From the NCBI GenBank assembly GCA_002394235.1, contig DGTF01000003.1, positions 1-29,066 of the forward strand: a stretch of DNA of 29,066 bases. The letters run 5' to 3'. The notes beneath the pieces were generated by a model. The model saw only the letters and a list, made by a program, of their open reading frames with translations. It did not search any database and had not been told where the DNA came from. Within the stretch, counting starts at the first letter, position 1; each line of letters begins with the position of its first letter. Below, piece by piece: positions 9,222 through 15,798 of the stretch. The DNA is from Eubacterium sp. UBA4343. Its GTDB lineage: Bacteria; Bacillota; Clostridia; Lachnospirales; Lachnospiraceae. A program made the position numbers and the translations under genes.

Positions 9222-10109
9222 ATGAAGAATGAACTGAGGTCGCCTTTTGCGCAGCGGCAATATATGCTATCGGGAGATTTTGAGCTGTATTATTATGATG
9301 ATCAGACACTGACTTCGGTGGAGAACCATACGCACAGTTACTGGGAATTTTACTTCTTTCTTGAGGGAAGCGCGGAAATGTATCTGAAAAACCAGCCGGT
9401 TTCGCTGTGTCATGGGGACATTATAGCAGTTGCACCAAAGGTTCCGCATCATGCGGCGATTCATTCGGAAAAGACTTCTTACCGACGGTTTATTTTCTGG
9501 GTGAGCTGCTCGTTTCTGGAGAAGCTAATGGAGAGTTCGCCGGATTTCGGCTATTTGACGGAGCGGGCATCGGAAAACGGGTATCTGATTTTTCATGTAG
9601 AGGATCTGATCTTCAATGCAGTGCAGGCGGAGATTTTTGAGTTCCTGGAGGAAATCCATTCCCGGAGATTCGGGCGGGAGGCTCGTCTTATGCTGCTCGC
9701 CGGCCAACTTCTTCTGGAAATCAGCCGTATTTATCATGAACAGAAAAATCAAAGGGAAGACAATGGAGAACCGCTCTATGACAATATTGCACATTTCATT
9801 GAAGGGCATCTGGATGAACCTCTCTCTCTCGATCTTCTGGCGCAGCATTTTTTTGTGAGCAAATATTATATTGCACATCTTTTCAAGGACAATATGGGAA
9901 TTTCGGTTCATCAGTACATACAAAAAAAGCGGCTTCTGATGAGCCGCAATGCTATTTTGAATGGCGTCGGTGTAAATGAAGCCTGCCTCATGTATGGCTT
10001 TAATGATTACTCTGTTTTCTATCGCGCATTTGTACGGGAGTATGGCATCTCTCCCAAAAAATACAGAGAAAGAATGCTGAATGCCTCTAAAGAGAAGGAA
10101 TGGGTGTAG
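9222..10109 (+). CDS. AraC family transcriptional regulator with cupin sensor domain
   Basis: This is a 295-residue regulator. Residues 15-90 form a cupin-type ligand domain with HTHSYWEFYFFLEG and the turn HGDIIAVAPKVPHHA. The C-terminal 100 residues carry two helix-turn-helix units: LSLDLLAQHFFVSKYYIAHLFK, with a mostly hydrophobic first helix, and the signature near MYGFNDYSVFYRAFVREYGISPKKYRER. Divergence from uxaC suggests that it senses a uronate or pathway intermediate and controls the cluster. Control of the convergent GH2 gene is also possible. The effector cannot be read from sequence. AGGGGG precedes the ATG. This is the only plus-strand regulator in the window. Confidence 0.93.
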   Translation: MKNELRSPFAQRQYMLSGDFELYYYDDQTLTSVENHTHSYWEFYFFLEGSAEMYLKNQPVSLCHGDIIAVAPKVPHHAAIHSEKTSYRRFIFWVSCSFLEKLMESSPDFGYLTERASENGYLIFHVEDLIFNAVQAEIFEFLEEIHSRRFGREARLMLLAGQLLLEISRIYHEQKNQREDNGEPLYDNIAHFIEGHLDEPLSLDLLAQHFFVSKYYIAHLFKDNMGISVHQYIQKKRLLMSRNAILNGVGVNEACLMYGFNDYSVFYRAFVREYGISPKKYRERMLNASKEKEWV

Positions 10110-10146
10110 AGAACACGATAGAAAGGAATCAGAAAGGAGCCTCTGC

Positions 10147-10251
10147 ATGATTGTTTATACGACTTACGGAAAATTTCAGGAAGAAATGAAACGTTATCAT
10201 CAGCGAACCGGAATGAGGCTGCGTTGCAGCCTCTGTTGGAATATTCTATGA
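10147..10251 (+). CDS. Small ORF of 34 codons, possibly a truncated gene
   Basis: A very good ribosome site (AAAGGAG) lies 7 bases before an ATG that opens a 34-codon frame beginning MIVYTTYGKFQEEMKRYHQR. The last third runs through a perfect 8 bp hairpin, and the stop overlaps the last bases of the convergent GH2 gene. I do not recognise the product. The good initiation region with a hairpin-derived tail suggests the 5' remnant of a longer gene cut off by a rearrangement, or a leader-like peptide. Coding status is uncertain. Confidence 0.35.
   Translation: MIVYTTYGKFQEEMKRYHQRTGMRLRCSLCWNIL
10215..10233. terminator. Perfect 8 bp hairpin between convergent araC-type and GH2 genes
   Basis: GAGGCTGC and GCAGCCTC are separated by three bases (10215-10233). 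On the plus strand the nearest T run (TTTTT) is about 20 bases further on, so it is at best a weak terminator. It lies between two convergent genes, where a bidirectional terminator is expected. Confidence 0.45.
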
Positions 10252-12444
10252 CTTTTTGATTTTGGTTAGCTCTGCATTTAGTGTTCGAATTTCCTCTTCG
10301 GAATAGTCTGGCTTTGCGAATGCAAAAAATTTGTCGAGCTCGAAAGTACCGACCATATCTCGCATGCCAGCTCCTACATCAGGCATTCTTCTGTCGATTG
10401 TCTGCATTGCCTTCTCGTTCGCCAGCAATTCGTTGATGGTGCTTCGAATAGATAAGAAACCTTCGGGAAACAGCTCAGCTTCTTCTTTTTCATCCAGGAA
10501 CCAGTTGCGGACATTTAATCCGGGATGCTGATCTACATAGGTGTAGGAAGGATCTTCTTCCGTCTTCCGATAAAAGGTGGCTTCATCGCTGGTGTGCCCT
10601 GACTGTGCTGTAATCCTGTTTGCCCCCATGTTCAGTGCTATATTAGAAAAAACAGTGTTTCCATTTAATACAGCTTGCGTGACTGTCTTACCGTTAACGG
10701 TGAGTGTTACGTTTGGCTGATTTGAATATACCTTAACGGAAATCGATTCTTCCGCCCGGTTTTGATAACGTTTGCCTGCTATATAAACAAAGGGGTCTTT
10801 TGCCCACATCGCTTTATAATAGAAAAAGCTGTCTTTCCGGGTCTGTCTGTCAAAGGTTACCAGACCTTTGATGTTTCTGTTTTTAACGTCAGCGGTTTGC
10901 CGGATAGGACTGGTAAAATCGAACATATTCCATACAAAGCTGCCCCAGACGAAATCGCGCTGTGCGATCATTGGATATACGGTCTCGTGATAGAGGGCCT
11001 GGAATTCTTCTGAATAATCATTTACCTTTGGATCTGCACTGTGAAATTTTATGCTTGCGTCTGCTCCGTATTCCGATATTGCAAGCGGCATATTGGGATT
11101 AGTCTTATGAAAATCGTCTAAGAATTTACCATTGTCCGCGAAGTCTCCATAATACCAGCCGTAATATATATTATATGCGGTAACATCTGTGATTTGGTTC
11201 AGAGTACTTTCAGGATGTACCACATTCAGATTGGCACATGCGGTTAGACGGGTTGAATCCAGTGCGTGCGCCATCTCGTTTAAGGCCTTCATCTTTTCGG
11301 TCATAAACGGAAATTCCCCGTAAATCGCGATCTCATTCTGGAGGCCCCAAAAACAAATGCTGGGATGGTGCATGTTTTGAAGGACCATTTCTTTCAATTG
11401 TTGTTTGGCATTTGCAAATAATGTCTCGTTTTCCGTGAGTTTTAATAGTGGGATTTCCGCCCAGACAACAAAGCCATATTTATCACATAGATCGTAAACT
11501 TCCGTTGGATGCGGGTAATGCGATAAACGAATGGCGTTGGCTCCTATTTCATGAATAAGAGCGATATCTCTTTGCCACTGGTCCATTGTAGCGGCGGAAA
11601 AGACGGAATCAGAATCCTGATGCTTTGCTACACCGTGAAGTTTCATGTGGTGATCGTTGAGGAAGAAGCCGTTCTCTGGATCAATCGATATCTTTCGGAA
11701 GCCGATCTGTTTTTCGATAGTGTCTATGACTTGTCCATGGAGAAGGAGATCCGCTCTGGCGGTGTATAATTTGGTATCATCAAGACCGTTCCAGAAGACA
11801 GGATTTTTTATTTCACAAACCTTTTTCAGACCATCTGTTTTTTCAAACTTGAATTCGGACGGATTTAACTGGTTGATTGAATATCGGATGCCAATATCGT
11901 CGTCTCCCAGCACATGAGCTTCTGCCCAAAGCTCGCCACAGCCATTGGGATTTATTCTGGATTGAAAAACGACACCGTCACATCCGTAATAGGTTCTGTC
12001 AAAGCAGGTCGAAGAAGTTGTGATCAGCTCTACCTTTCTGTGAATACCGCCAAAAGAAGCAAAATCTCCGGACAGTGGGGACACGGTTTCGCTTTTGGCG
12101 TTGCTGACAAGTACAGTAAGTACGTTATCTCCGGCGATCAGATTATTTGTCAGTTCGACTGCAAATATAGTATATCCGCCTTCGTGACAGCCGACTTGTG
12201 CCCCGTTTATAAACACCTTGCAGATTTTGTCAACGCCGTGAAATTTTACAAAGACTCTCTCTTTCGCAGGCGTATAAGGAAAGATTTTCTGATATACGCC
12301 TTCGCCTCTATAGTAATCATCGTCCTTATACCAGGTGTGAGGTAGTGTGATGGTTTCTCCGGTTATAACGGTTGACGGGTCGGTAAGGCCCCACGGCTGT
12401 ATTTTGTACACCCAATTGTCGTTCCAGGACTTCGTTTTGCTCAT
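10246..12444 (-). CDS. Glycoside hydrolase family 2 enzyme (beta-galactosidase or beta-glucuronidase type)
   Basis: This 732-residue cytoplasmic GH2 enzyme has no signal peptide. It has an N-terminal jelly roll (to about 140), an Ig-like domain (to about 250), and a TIM barrel starting at ENGFFLNDHHMKLHGVAKHQD. The barrel holds the acid/base Glu371 in FWGLQNE and the nucleophile Glu458 in ISEYGAD. FVWNMFDF and NRNIKGLVTFDR follow, and then an Ig-like DUF4982-type region and a charged tail ending in IKKS. The N-x-K triad (Asn524, Lys526) lies where beta-glucuronidases bind the carboxylate, but many beta-galactosidases read NDKG or NNKG there, so substrate stays open. AGGAGG precedes the ATG. 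G+C looks lower than in neighbours: two sampled 60-base lines gave 40 and 45 percent, against 53 percent for one in ftsW. Confidence 0.9.
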   Translation of the reverse strand: MSKTKSWNDNWVYKIQPWGLTDPSTVITGETITLPHTWYKDDDYYRGEGVYQKIFPYTPAKERVFVKFHGVDKICKVFINGAQVGCHEGGYTIFAVELTNNLIAGDNVLTVLVSNAKSETVSPLSGDFASFGGIHRKVELITTSSTCFDRTYYGCDGVVFQSRINPNGCGELWAEAHVLGDDDIGIRYSINQLNPSEFKFEKTDGLKKVCEIKNPVFWNGLDDTKLYTARADLLLHGQVIDTIEKQIGFRKISIDPENGFFLNDHHMKLHGVAKHQDSDSVFSAATMDQWQRDIALIHEIGANAIRLSHYPHPTEVYDLCDKYGFVVWAEIPLLKLTENETLFANAKQQLKEMVLQNMHHPSICFWGLQNEIAIYGEFPFMTEKMKALNEMAHALDSTRLTACANLNVVHPESTLNQITDVTAYNIYYGWYYGDFADNGKFLDDFHKTNPNMPLAISEYGADASIKFHSADPKVNDYSEEFQALYHETVYPMIAQRDFVWGSFVWNMFDFTSPIRQTADVKNRNIKGLVTFDRQTRKDSFFYYKAMWAKDPFVYIAGKRYQNRAEESISVKVYSNQPNVTLTVNGKTVTQAVLNGNTVFSNIALNMGANRITAQSGHTSDEATFYRKTEEDPSYTYVDQHPGLNVRNWFLDEKEEAELFPEGFLSIRSTINELLANEKAMQTIDRRMPDVGAGMRDMVGTFELDKFFAFAKPDYSEEEIRTLNAELTKIKKS

Positions 12445-12533
12445 TCGGTTCCTCCTTGTATATGATTATTTGGTTATATCATGACGGATCTGTCAAAAGG
12501 TTGATTTCAGATCATTCGGCGCTTTACACACCA

Positions 12534-12573
12534 TAGTGATTCTATCATATCACTAAATAGAAAATAATACCAA
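12534..12573 (-). promoter_or_regulatory. Promoter with overlapping dyad upstream of the GH2 gene
   Basis: On the minus strand TTGGTA (12568-12573), 18 bases and TATGAT (12544-12549) form a plausible promoter. A perfect dyad, TAGTGAT (12534-12540) and ATCACTA (12549-12555) with an 8-base centre, covers the -10 box, as expected for a repressor operator. A second imperfect palindrome, TGACGGATCTGTCA, lies at 12482-12495. Confidence 0.5.
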
Positions 12574-12596
12574 TCCAATAGAGGATTATGAAATAG

Positions 12597-12637
12597 AAAA
12601 AAGCTATGCAGAAACACTTTTGTATTTCCGCATAGCT
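12597..12637 (-). terminator. Rho-independent terminator of rpmB
   Basis: On the minus strand AGCTATGCGGAAA (12625-12637) pairs with TTTCTGCATAGCT (12602-12614), 13 bp with one G-U pair and a 10-base loop. It is followed by a run of six T residues ending at 12597. It starts 32 bases after the rpmB stop. Confidence 0.92.
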
Positions 12638-12669
12638 CCCGGATGTTTTCTTCTTATGGAGTCGTGACT

Positions 12670-12855
12670 TCAGGCACGCTCTACAGCACCGCTTCTCAGG
12701 CAGCTGGTACAAACGTACATCTTCTTTGTACCCTGTGGTGTCTTTACACGTACAGCCTTAACGTTAGCTTTCCACATATGATTTGATCTTCTATGAGAAT
12801 GGCTTACATTATTGCCAAAGTAAACAGCCTTATCGCAAATAGCACATTTTGCCAT
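12670..12855 (-). CDS. rpmB: 50S ribosomal protein L28
   Basis: L28 is a large-subunit ribosomal protein. The 61-residue product begins MAKCAICDKAVYFGNNVSHS, continues with NHMWKANVKAV, and closes with CTSC, giving the zinc-ribbon pairs CxxC and CxxC of the zinc-binding L28 form. The ATG at 12853-12855 sits 7 bases after AGGAGG. An in-frame GTG two codons upstream would sit almost against that site and is unlikely. The gene is monocistronic, with a promoter at 12919-12947 and a terminator at 12597-12637. In Bacillus subtilis rpmB neighbours yloU-yloV, whereas here the homologues lie 9 kb away at 1415-3405. Confidence 0.97.
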   Translation of the reverse strand: MAKCAICDKAVYFGNNVSHSHRRSNHMWKANVKAVRVKTPQGTKKMYVCTSCLRSGAVERA

Positions 12856-12918
12856 GATCACACCTCCTTAACCACAAACTAAAGCCGAATCTTATACAAC
12901 GGCTTACAACACTCAGCT

Positions 12919-12947
12919 ATTGTATCAGAAGGTCCCGTTCTTTGCAA
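12919..12947 (-). promoter_or_regulatory. rpmB promoter
   Basis: On the minus strand TTGCAA (12942-12947), exactly 17 bases and TACAAT (12919-12924) lie about 65 bases upstream of the rpmB start. This fits strong housekeeping transcription. Confidence 0.75.
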
Positions 12948-13057
12948 GAACTTTTTGAGAATTTCGCGGGAAACTTTTTTGAGTGGTGAACAAAAATTCG
13001 AGGGCCCACCGCACCAGCGCCTGGAATGGAGGAAAATCGCTCCGAAATACTCCAGGC

Positions 13058-13453
13058 TTATTCCTCTGCCGCAGCCTCTTCTTCCGCGGAAGATCCGTTG
13101 CCGTCCTTACCGATGGCTTCCCTGATCTTGGTCACGATGTCTGGGGCCATATCAATAATCTTGGAAACAGCATCCTGGCTCTTCATGCTGATCAGCTTTG
13201 TGGTGCCGTCCTTCGCTACCATCAGGACAGCGGCAGGAACCATCTTGGCGCCTGCCGCGCCGCCGCCGTTATCCTTGGAATTGTTGCTGAAAGCGCCGGC
13301 ACCCATACCGAAGGAAACCTCTGAGAGGGGAATCATGATGCTGTCGCCGACCGGAACGGGCTGGCCGACAACTGCCTTCGTGGTAAGGAAGTTATTCAGT
13401 CCCTTGAAAAGCGAGTCAACATTATTTTCAAAGCTGTTCTTCTTGTCTGACAT
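13058..13453 (-). CDS. gerW: GerW family sporulation protein (YtfJ)
   Basis: This is a 131-residue YtfJ/GerW-family protein. The opening FENNVDSLFKGLNNFL, then VVGQPVPVGDSIMIPLSEVSFG, the glycine-rich stretch around NNSKDNGGGAAGAKMVPAAVL, and the hydrophobic core ending MKSQDAVSKIIDMAPDIV are diagnostic. The acidic tail (EEEAAAEE) is typical. Members are made during sporulation, and B. subtilis GerW affects germination. The gene therefore suggests a spore-former, although non-sporulating relatives can retain it. AGGAGG precedes the ATG. It follows the DUF2953 gene, matching the ytfI-ytfJ pairing, but the 265-base gap is filled with repeats. Confidence 0.94.
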   Translation of the reverse strand: MSDKKNSFENNVDSLFKGLNNFLTTKAVVGQPVPVGDSIMIPLSEVSFGMGAGAFSNNSKDNGGGAAGAKMVPAAVLMVAKDGTTKLISMKSQDAVSKIIDMAPDIVTKIREAIGKDGNGSSAEEEAAAEE

Positions 13454-13548
13454 AATCCGTATTCCTCCTGTAGTCCGTTGTTATTTCAGATTCCTGCCGG
13501 CGGCGGGCTGCCTGTCCGATTTGTTTCGGGATTCCCGTTATGACGGTC

Positions 13549-13652
13549 CTGTACGGCCGGGTGTTTTTTTTAAATATGAAAACTACTGCCTGGTTTAAAA
13601 CTACTGCTGCCTGGTTGGGCATGACAGTGTGGAGACTGTATGGCCGGGTGTT
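13549..13652. repeat. Nested direct repeats between the DUF2953 gene and gerW
   Basis: CTGTACGGCCGGGTGTT at 13549-13565 recurs at 13636-13652 with one change (period 87). Inside it, AAAACTACTGCCTGGTT at 13579-13595 recurs at 13597-13616 with a 3-base insertion. The 265-base interval 13454-13718 has no convincing gene apart from the gerW ribosome site at its end. Confidence 0.8.
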
Positions 13653-13718
13653 ATGCAAAATCATTTGAATACTCTGCAGGCTGGCCTCCTGTCTGTCGGC
13701 GCAGCAGCTGAATCGCAA

Positions 13719-14783
13719 TCAGGCCGCCCTCTTTCTGCGAGGGATGATGCCTTTTCTCTTTTTGCGACCGGTATCCGGTTTTTCCTCGCTTGTATCCGCT
13801 TGAGAGGACCCCTTGCGGCGGATCCGCCGCATGAGGATCCGGAACTCTCTGGCGGTGACGATTCTGAGAATTCGCACGAGCGGGACGATTAGAATGATAT
13901 GACCTTGAAGATCCATATCTGCCTCAAGGATTTTCTGTTGAAAATCCGGCCGAATCTGCAGGCTGCCCGGTATCTTCGGATAAAAAATCGCGAAGATGCC
14001 TAGAAGCTGTCCGGTCAGTGCAGGATCGTCCGTGCCAAATTCGGCGTACCCGTCAATCCTCCGCGGAAGAATATGATGAAGCAGAGCTCCGAGCTGCTTC
14101 AGTGCCATTTCCTTGAAGCAATAGAAGGATTCCGATTCCAGGTAGTCGATCCAGTCCGCCGCGATGTTCAGAAAATGACGGATTTTCCGGAGAGCTTCCC
14201 CTGCAGAGGTGAAAAACCGGCGGATGGCCTTTCGAATCCGGCAGAACAGACTGCTGATCCGCGCTCCGAACCGGGCGAGCGGACCAGGCGTTTCACTTGC
14301 AGCCACCTCTATATCGAGTGCCGCAGCGTTTTCTTCGGTGCTCCTGTCGGGCATGTATTTCCATTGACCGGGACTTACCGTCGGCCGTTTCTTTGCCGCG
14401 GACCAGGTCTCTCCCCTGGCCTCAGAGGCACTGCGGAATGTTTTCGCACCGGCCCCGGTGGCTTCTTTTGTTTCTGTTGATTGGTGATTCCTTTTCTCTT
14501 TTCTTCTGTTGATCAGCTTCAGGAGTGGAATCCCGAGAATTCGTATCTCCCCGCTGTGCGTGCTGCTTCCGCCGCTTCGTCTGAAATGAAAGTCAGCATG
14601 GAAGAAGTGAAACAGCCACCAGACCTTTGCGTCTGCGCGGATTTCGTCTCCGTGCTTCTTCAGTTTCACCCGGTATAAAAATGGTGTAAAAAGCAGGAGA
14701 AGGATGAGTATGAGAATAATCCCGATTATCCACAGCAGAATGATACCAATCGTTGACAGAATGTGAAGAAAAACTGACAGCAT
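13719..14783 (-). CDS. DUF2953 domain protein (YtfI-like), membrane anchored
   Basis: This 354-residue protein begins with one long hydrophobic segment (IGIILLWIIGIILILILLLL, about residues 11-30), followed by FTPFLYRVKLKKHGDEI, the start of the DUF2953 module. Residues 90-180 are a polar, low-complexity linker with clustered K, R, E and S. The second module, from about 235, contains ALLHHILPRRIDGYAEFGTDDPALTGQ and the pattern near LQGHIILIVPLVRILRI. The basic tail RKKRKGIIPRRKR is likely cytoplasmic or RNA/DNA-contacting, which is an inference. The family is paired with gerW/ytfJ in Firmicutes, but its function is not established. AGGAGG lies unusually close (4 bases) to the ATG. Confidence 0.88.
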   Translation of the reverse strand: MLSVFLHILSTIGIILLWIIGIILILILLLLFTPFLYRVKLKKHGDEIRADAKVWWLFHFFHADFHFRRSGGSSTHSGEIRILGIPLLKLINRRKEKRNHQSTETKEATGAGAKTFRSASEARGETWSAAKKRPTVSPGQWKYMPDRSTEENAAALDIEVAASETPGPLARFGARISSLFCRIRKAIRRFFTSAGEALRKIRHFLNIAADWIDYLESESFYCFKEMALKQLGALLHHILPRRIDGYAEFGTDDPALTGQLLGIFAIFYPKIPGSLQIRPDFQQKILEADMDLQGHIILIVPLVRILRIVTAREFRILMRRIRRKGSSQADTSEEKPDTGRKKRKGIIPRRKRAA

Positions 14784-14893
14784 CCTTCCTCCTCTATCTT
14801 TCTGTCTGTGTCAGCTGCGACAACGGTGTCTCAGTGAGCGACATCTGTGCGTCAGTCTGCGGCAGCTGTGTCCTGGTCCCCTGGTCCGGGGCT

Positions 14894-15259
14894 TCAGGAT
14901 ATGCTTCTGCTCCGGGAGCACATTCCGGAAGCATCCGTCTGCCTCAGATAGGTTTTCATATCACATGATCCGGTCGCCTGGAATGTTTCCCTGGCGATCT
15001 GCGCCAGAACCTCGTACGCTTCACGCTTTCCGACTGCCAGGCCTACAACCGGCGGAAGCGTACGCAGGATGATATCATTTCTAAGATATTTTGCCTCAAT
15101 GATATCCAGCTGCTCCGCCTCGTTCAGAGGGTAGGTGATCAGAAACAATCCGGGAAACCAGGCACCCTTTCGGAGCGCGCGGCGGATTTTCGTTTCCTGC
15201 TCCTCCGCTCGTGTGCCGAGATACAGTTTGCCTGAAAATTTTACTTTTTGGGTACCCAT
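14894..15259 (-). CDS. Conserved-looking hypothetical protein, coupled to the NUDIX gene
   Basis: I do not recognise a family. The 121-residue product is soluble, with the visible segments KVKFSGKLYLGTRAEEQETK, GAWFPGLFLITYPLNEAEQL and a glycine loop in PPVVGLAVGKREAYEVL. The last 15 residues (after DMKTYLRQ) are Ser/Arg-rich and look like a frayed end running into repetitive sequence. The ATG lies inside the end of the NUDIX gene (19-base overlap in another frame), so coupled translation is likely. The AEEQETKIRRAL and NEAEQLDIIEAKYL segments suggest helical, acidic surfaces. A role together with the NUDIX enzyme is only inferred from the overlap. Confidence 0.65.
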   Translation of the reverse strand: MGTQKVKFSGKLYLGTRAEEQETKIRRALRKGAWFPGLFLITYPLNEAEQLDIIEAKYLRNDIILRTLPPVVGLAVGKREAYEVLAQIARETFQATGSCDMKTYLRQTDASGMCSRSRSIS

Positions 15260-15687
15260 AATCCTGATTTCTTCATCTCCATGTAAGTGCTGTATCCCTT
15301 TTCGAGGATCTGGCGCTCATTCGTGAATTTCAGCAGATGATAGGCCTCGTGGTATTTGTAATATCCGGAATCGATGAAATATTCCTCCCACTGCGGCTTG
15401 CTGTAATAACTGCTTCCCATCATCAGATACCAGTGGACCTGTTTATCTACCTCTCCCTCCGGAACCTCAAATGTATAGTGGCTCGTTCCGATATATTTCA
15501 TGATTGTAGCCTTTGCCCCGGATTCTTCACGAACTTCCCGAAGAGCCGTATCTGTGAACGCTTCTCCCTGTTCGACAGTACCCTTTGGGAGAACCCAGCC
15601 TTCATAGCGACCTTTGAAATTTTTATACAGGACGAGGATTTTTCCCCGGAAGATGACGATTCCTCCGCAGCTTACCGCATTTATCAT
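15241..15687 (-). CDS. NUDIX hydrolase
   Basis: NUDIX enzymes cleave nucleoside diphosphates linked to other moieties. The 148-residue protein contains the complete NUDIX box, starting at GTVEQGEAFTDTALREV and ending REESGA, which fits Gx5Ex7REUxEExGU with all metal-binding glutamates present. It is preceded by GWVLPKG. The C-terminal half (YHEAYHLLKF, ILEKGYSTYMEMKKSG) is of the short MutT/bis(5'-nucleosyl)-tetraphosphatase-like type. The substrate cannot be told. GGGAGGA precedes the ATG, and a good promoter lies at 15715-15743. The following small gene overlaps its end by 19 bases. Confidence 0.93.
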   Translation of the reverse strand: MINAVSCGGIVIFRGKILVLYKNFKGRYEGWVLPKGTVEQGEAFTDTALREVREESGAKATIMKYIGTSHYTFEVPEGEVDKQVHWYLMMGSSYYSKPQWEEYFIDSGYYKYHEAYHLLKFTNERQILEKGYSTYMEMKKSGLWVPKK

Positions 15688-15714
15688 GTGTCTTATCCTC
15701 CCATAATTATGATA

Positions 15715-15743
15715 AGTATACGACAGTTGTGCGCCGTTCGCAA
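15715..15743 (-). promoter_or_regulatory. Promoter of the NUDIX gene
   Basis: On the minus strand TTGCGA (15738-15743), 17 bases and TATACT (15715-15720) lie just upstream of the ribosome site, giving a leader of roughly 25 bases. This separates the NUDIX unit from the PBP gene, which stops at 15799. Confidence 0.7.
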
Positions 15744-15798
15744 GGAAGGATATAAAATGCGGGAGTGCCGGATTCCGTCTGATTCCGACAGATCCCGT

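Noticed and set aside
12670..12861. GTG start for L28 two codons upstream of the ATG
   Set aside because: It would overlap the AGGAGG site and L28 normally begins MAKxC.
13428..13718. Minus-strand frame of 96 codons between the DUF2953 gene and gerW
   Set aside because: It needs a TTG start inside no ribosome-site context, runs through the nested repeats and enters gerW out of frame.
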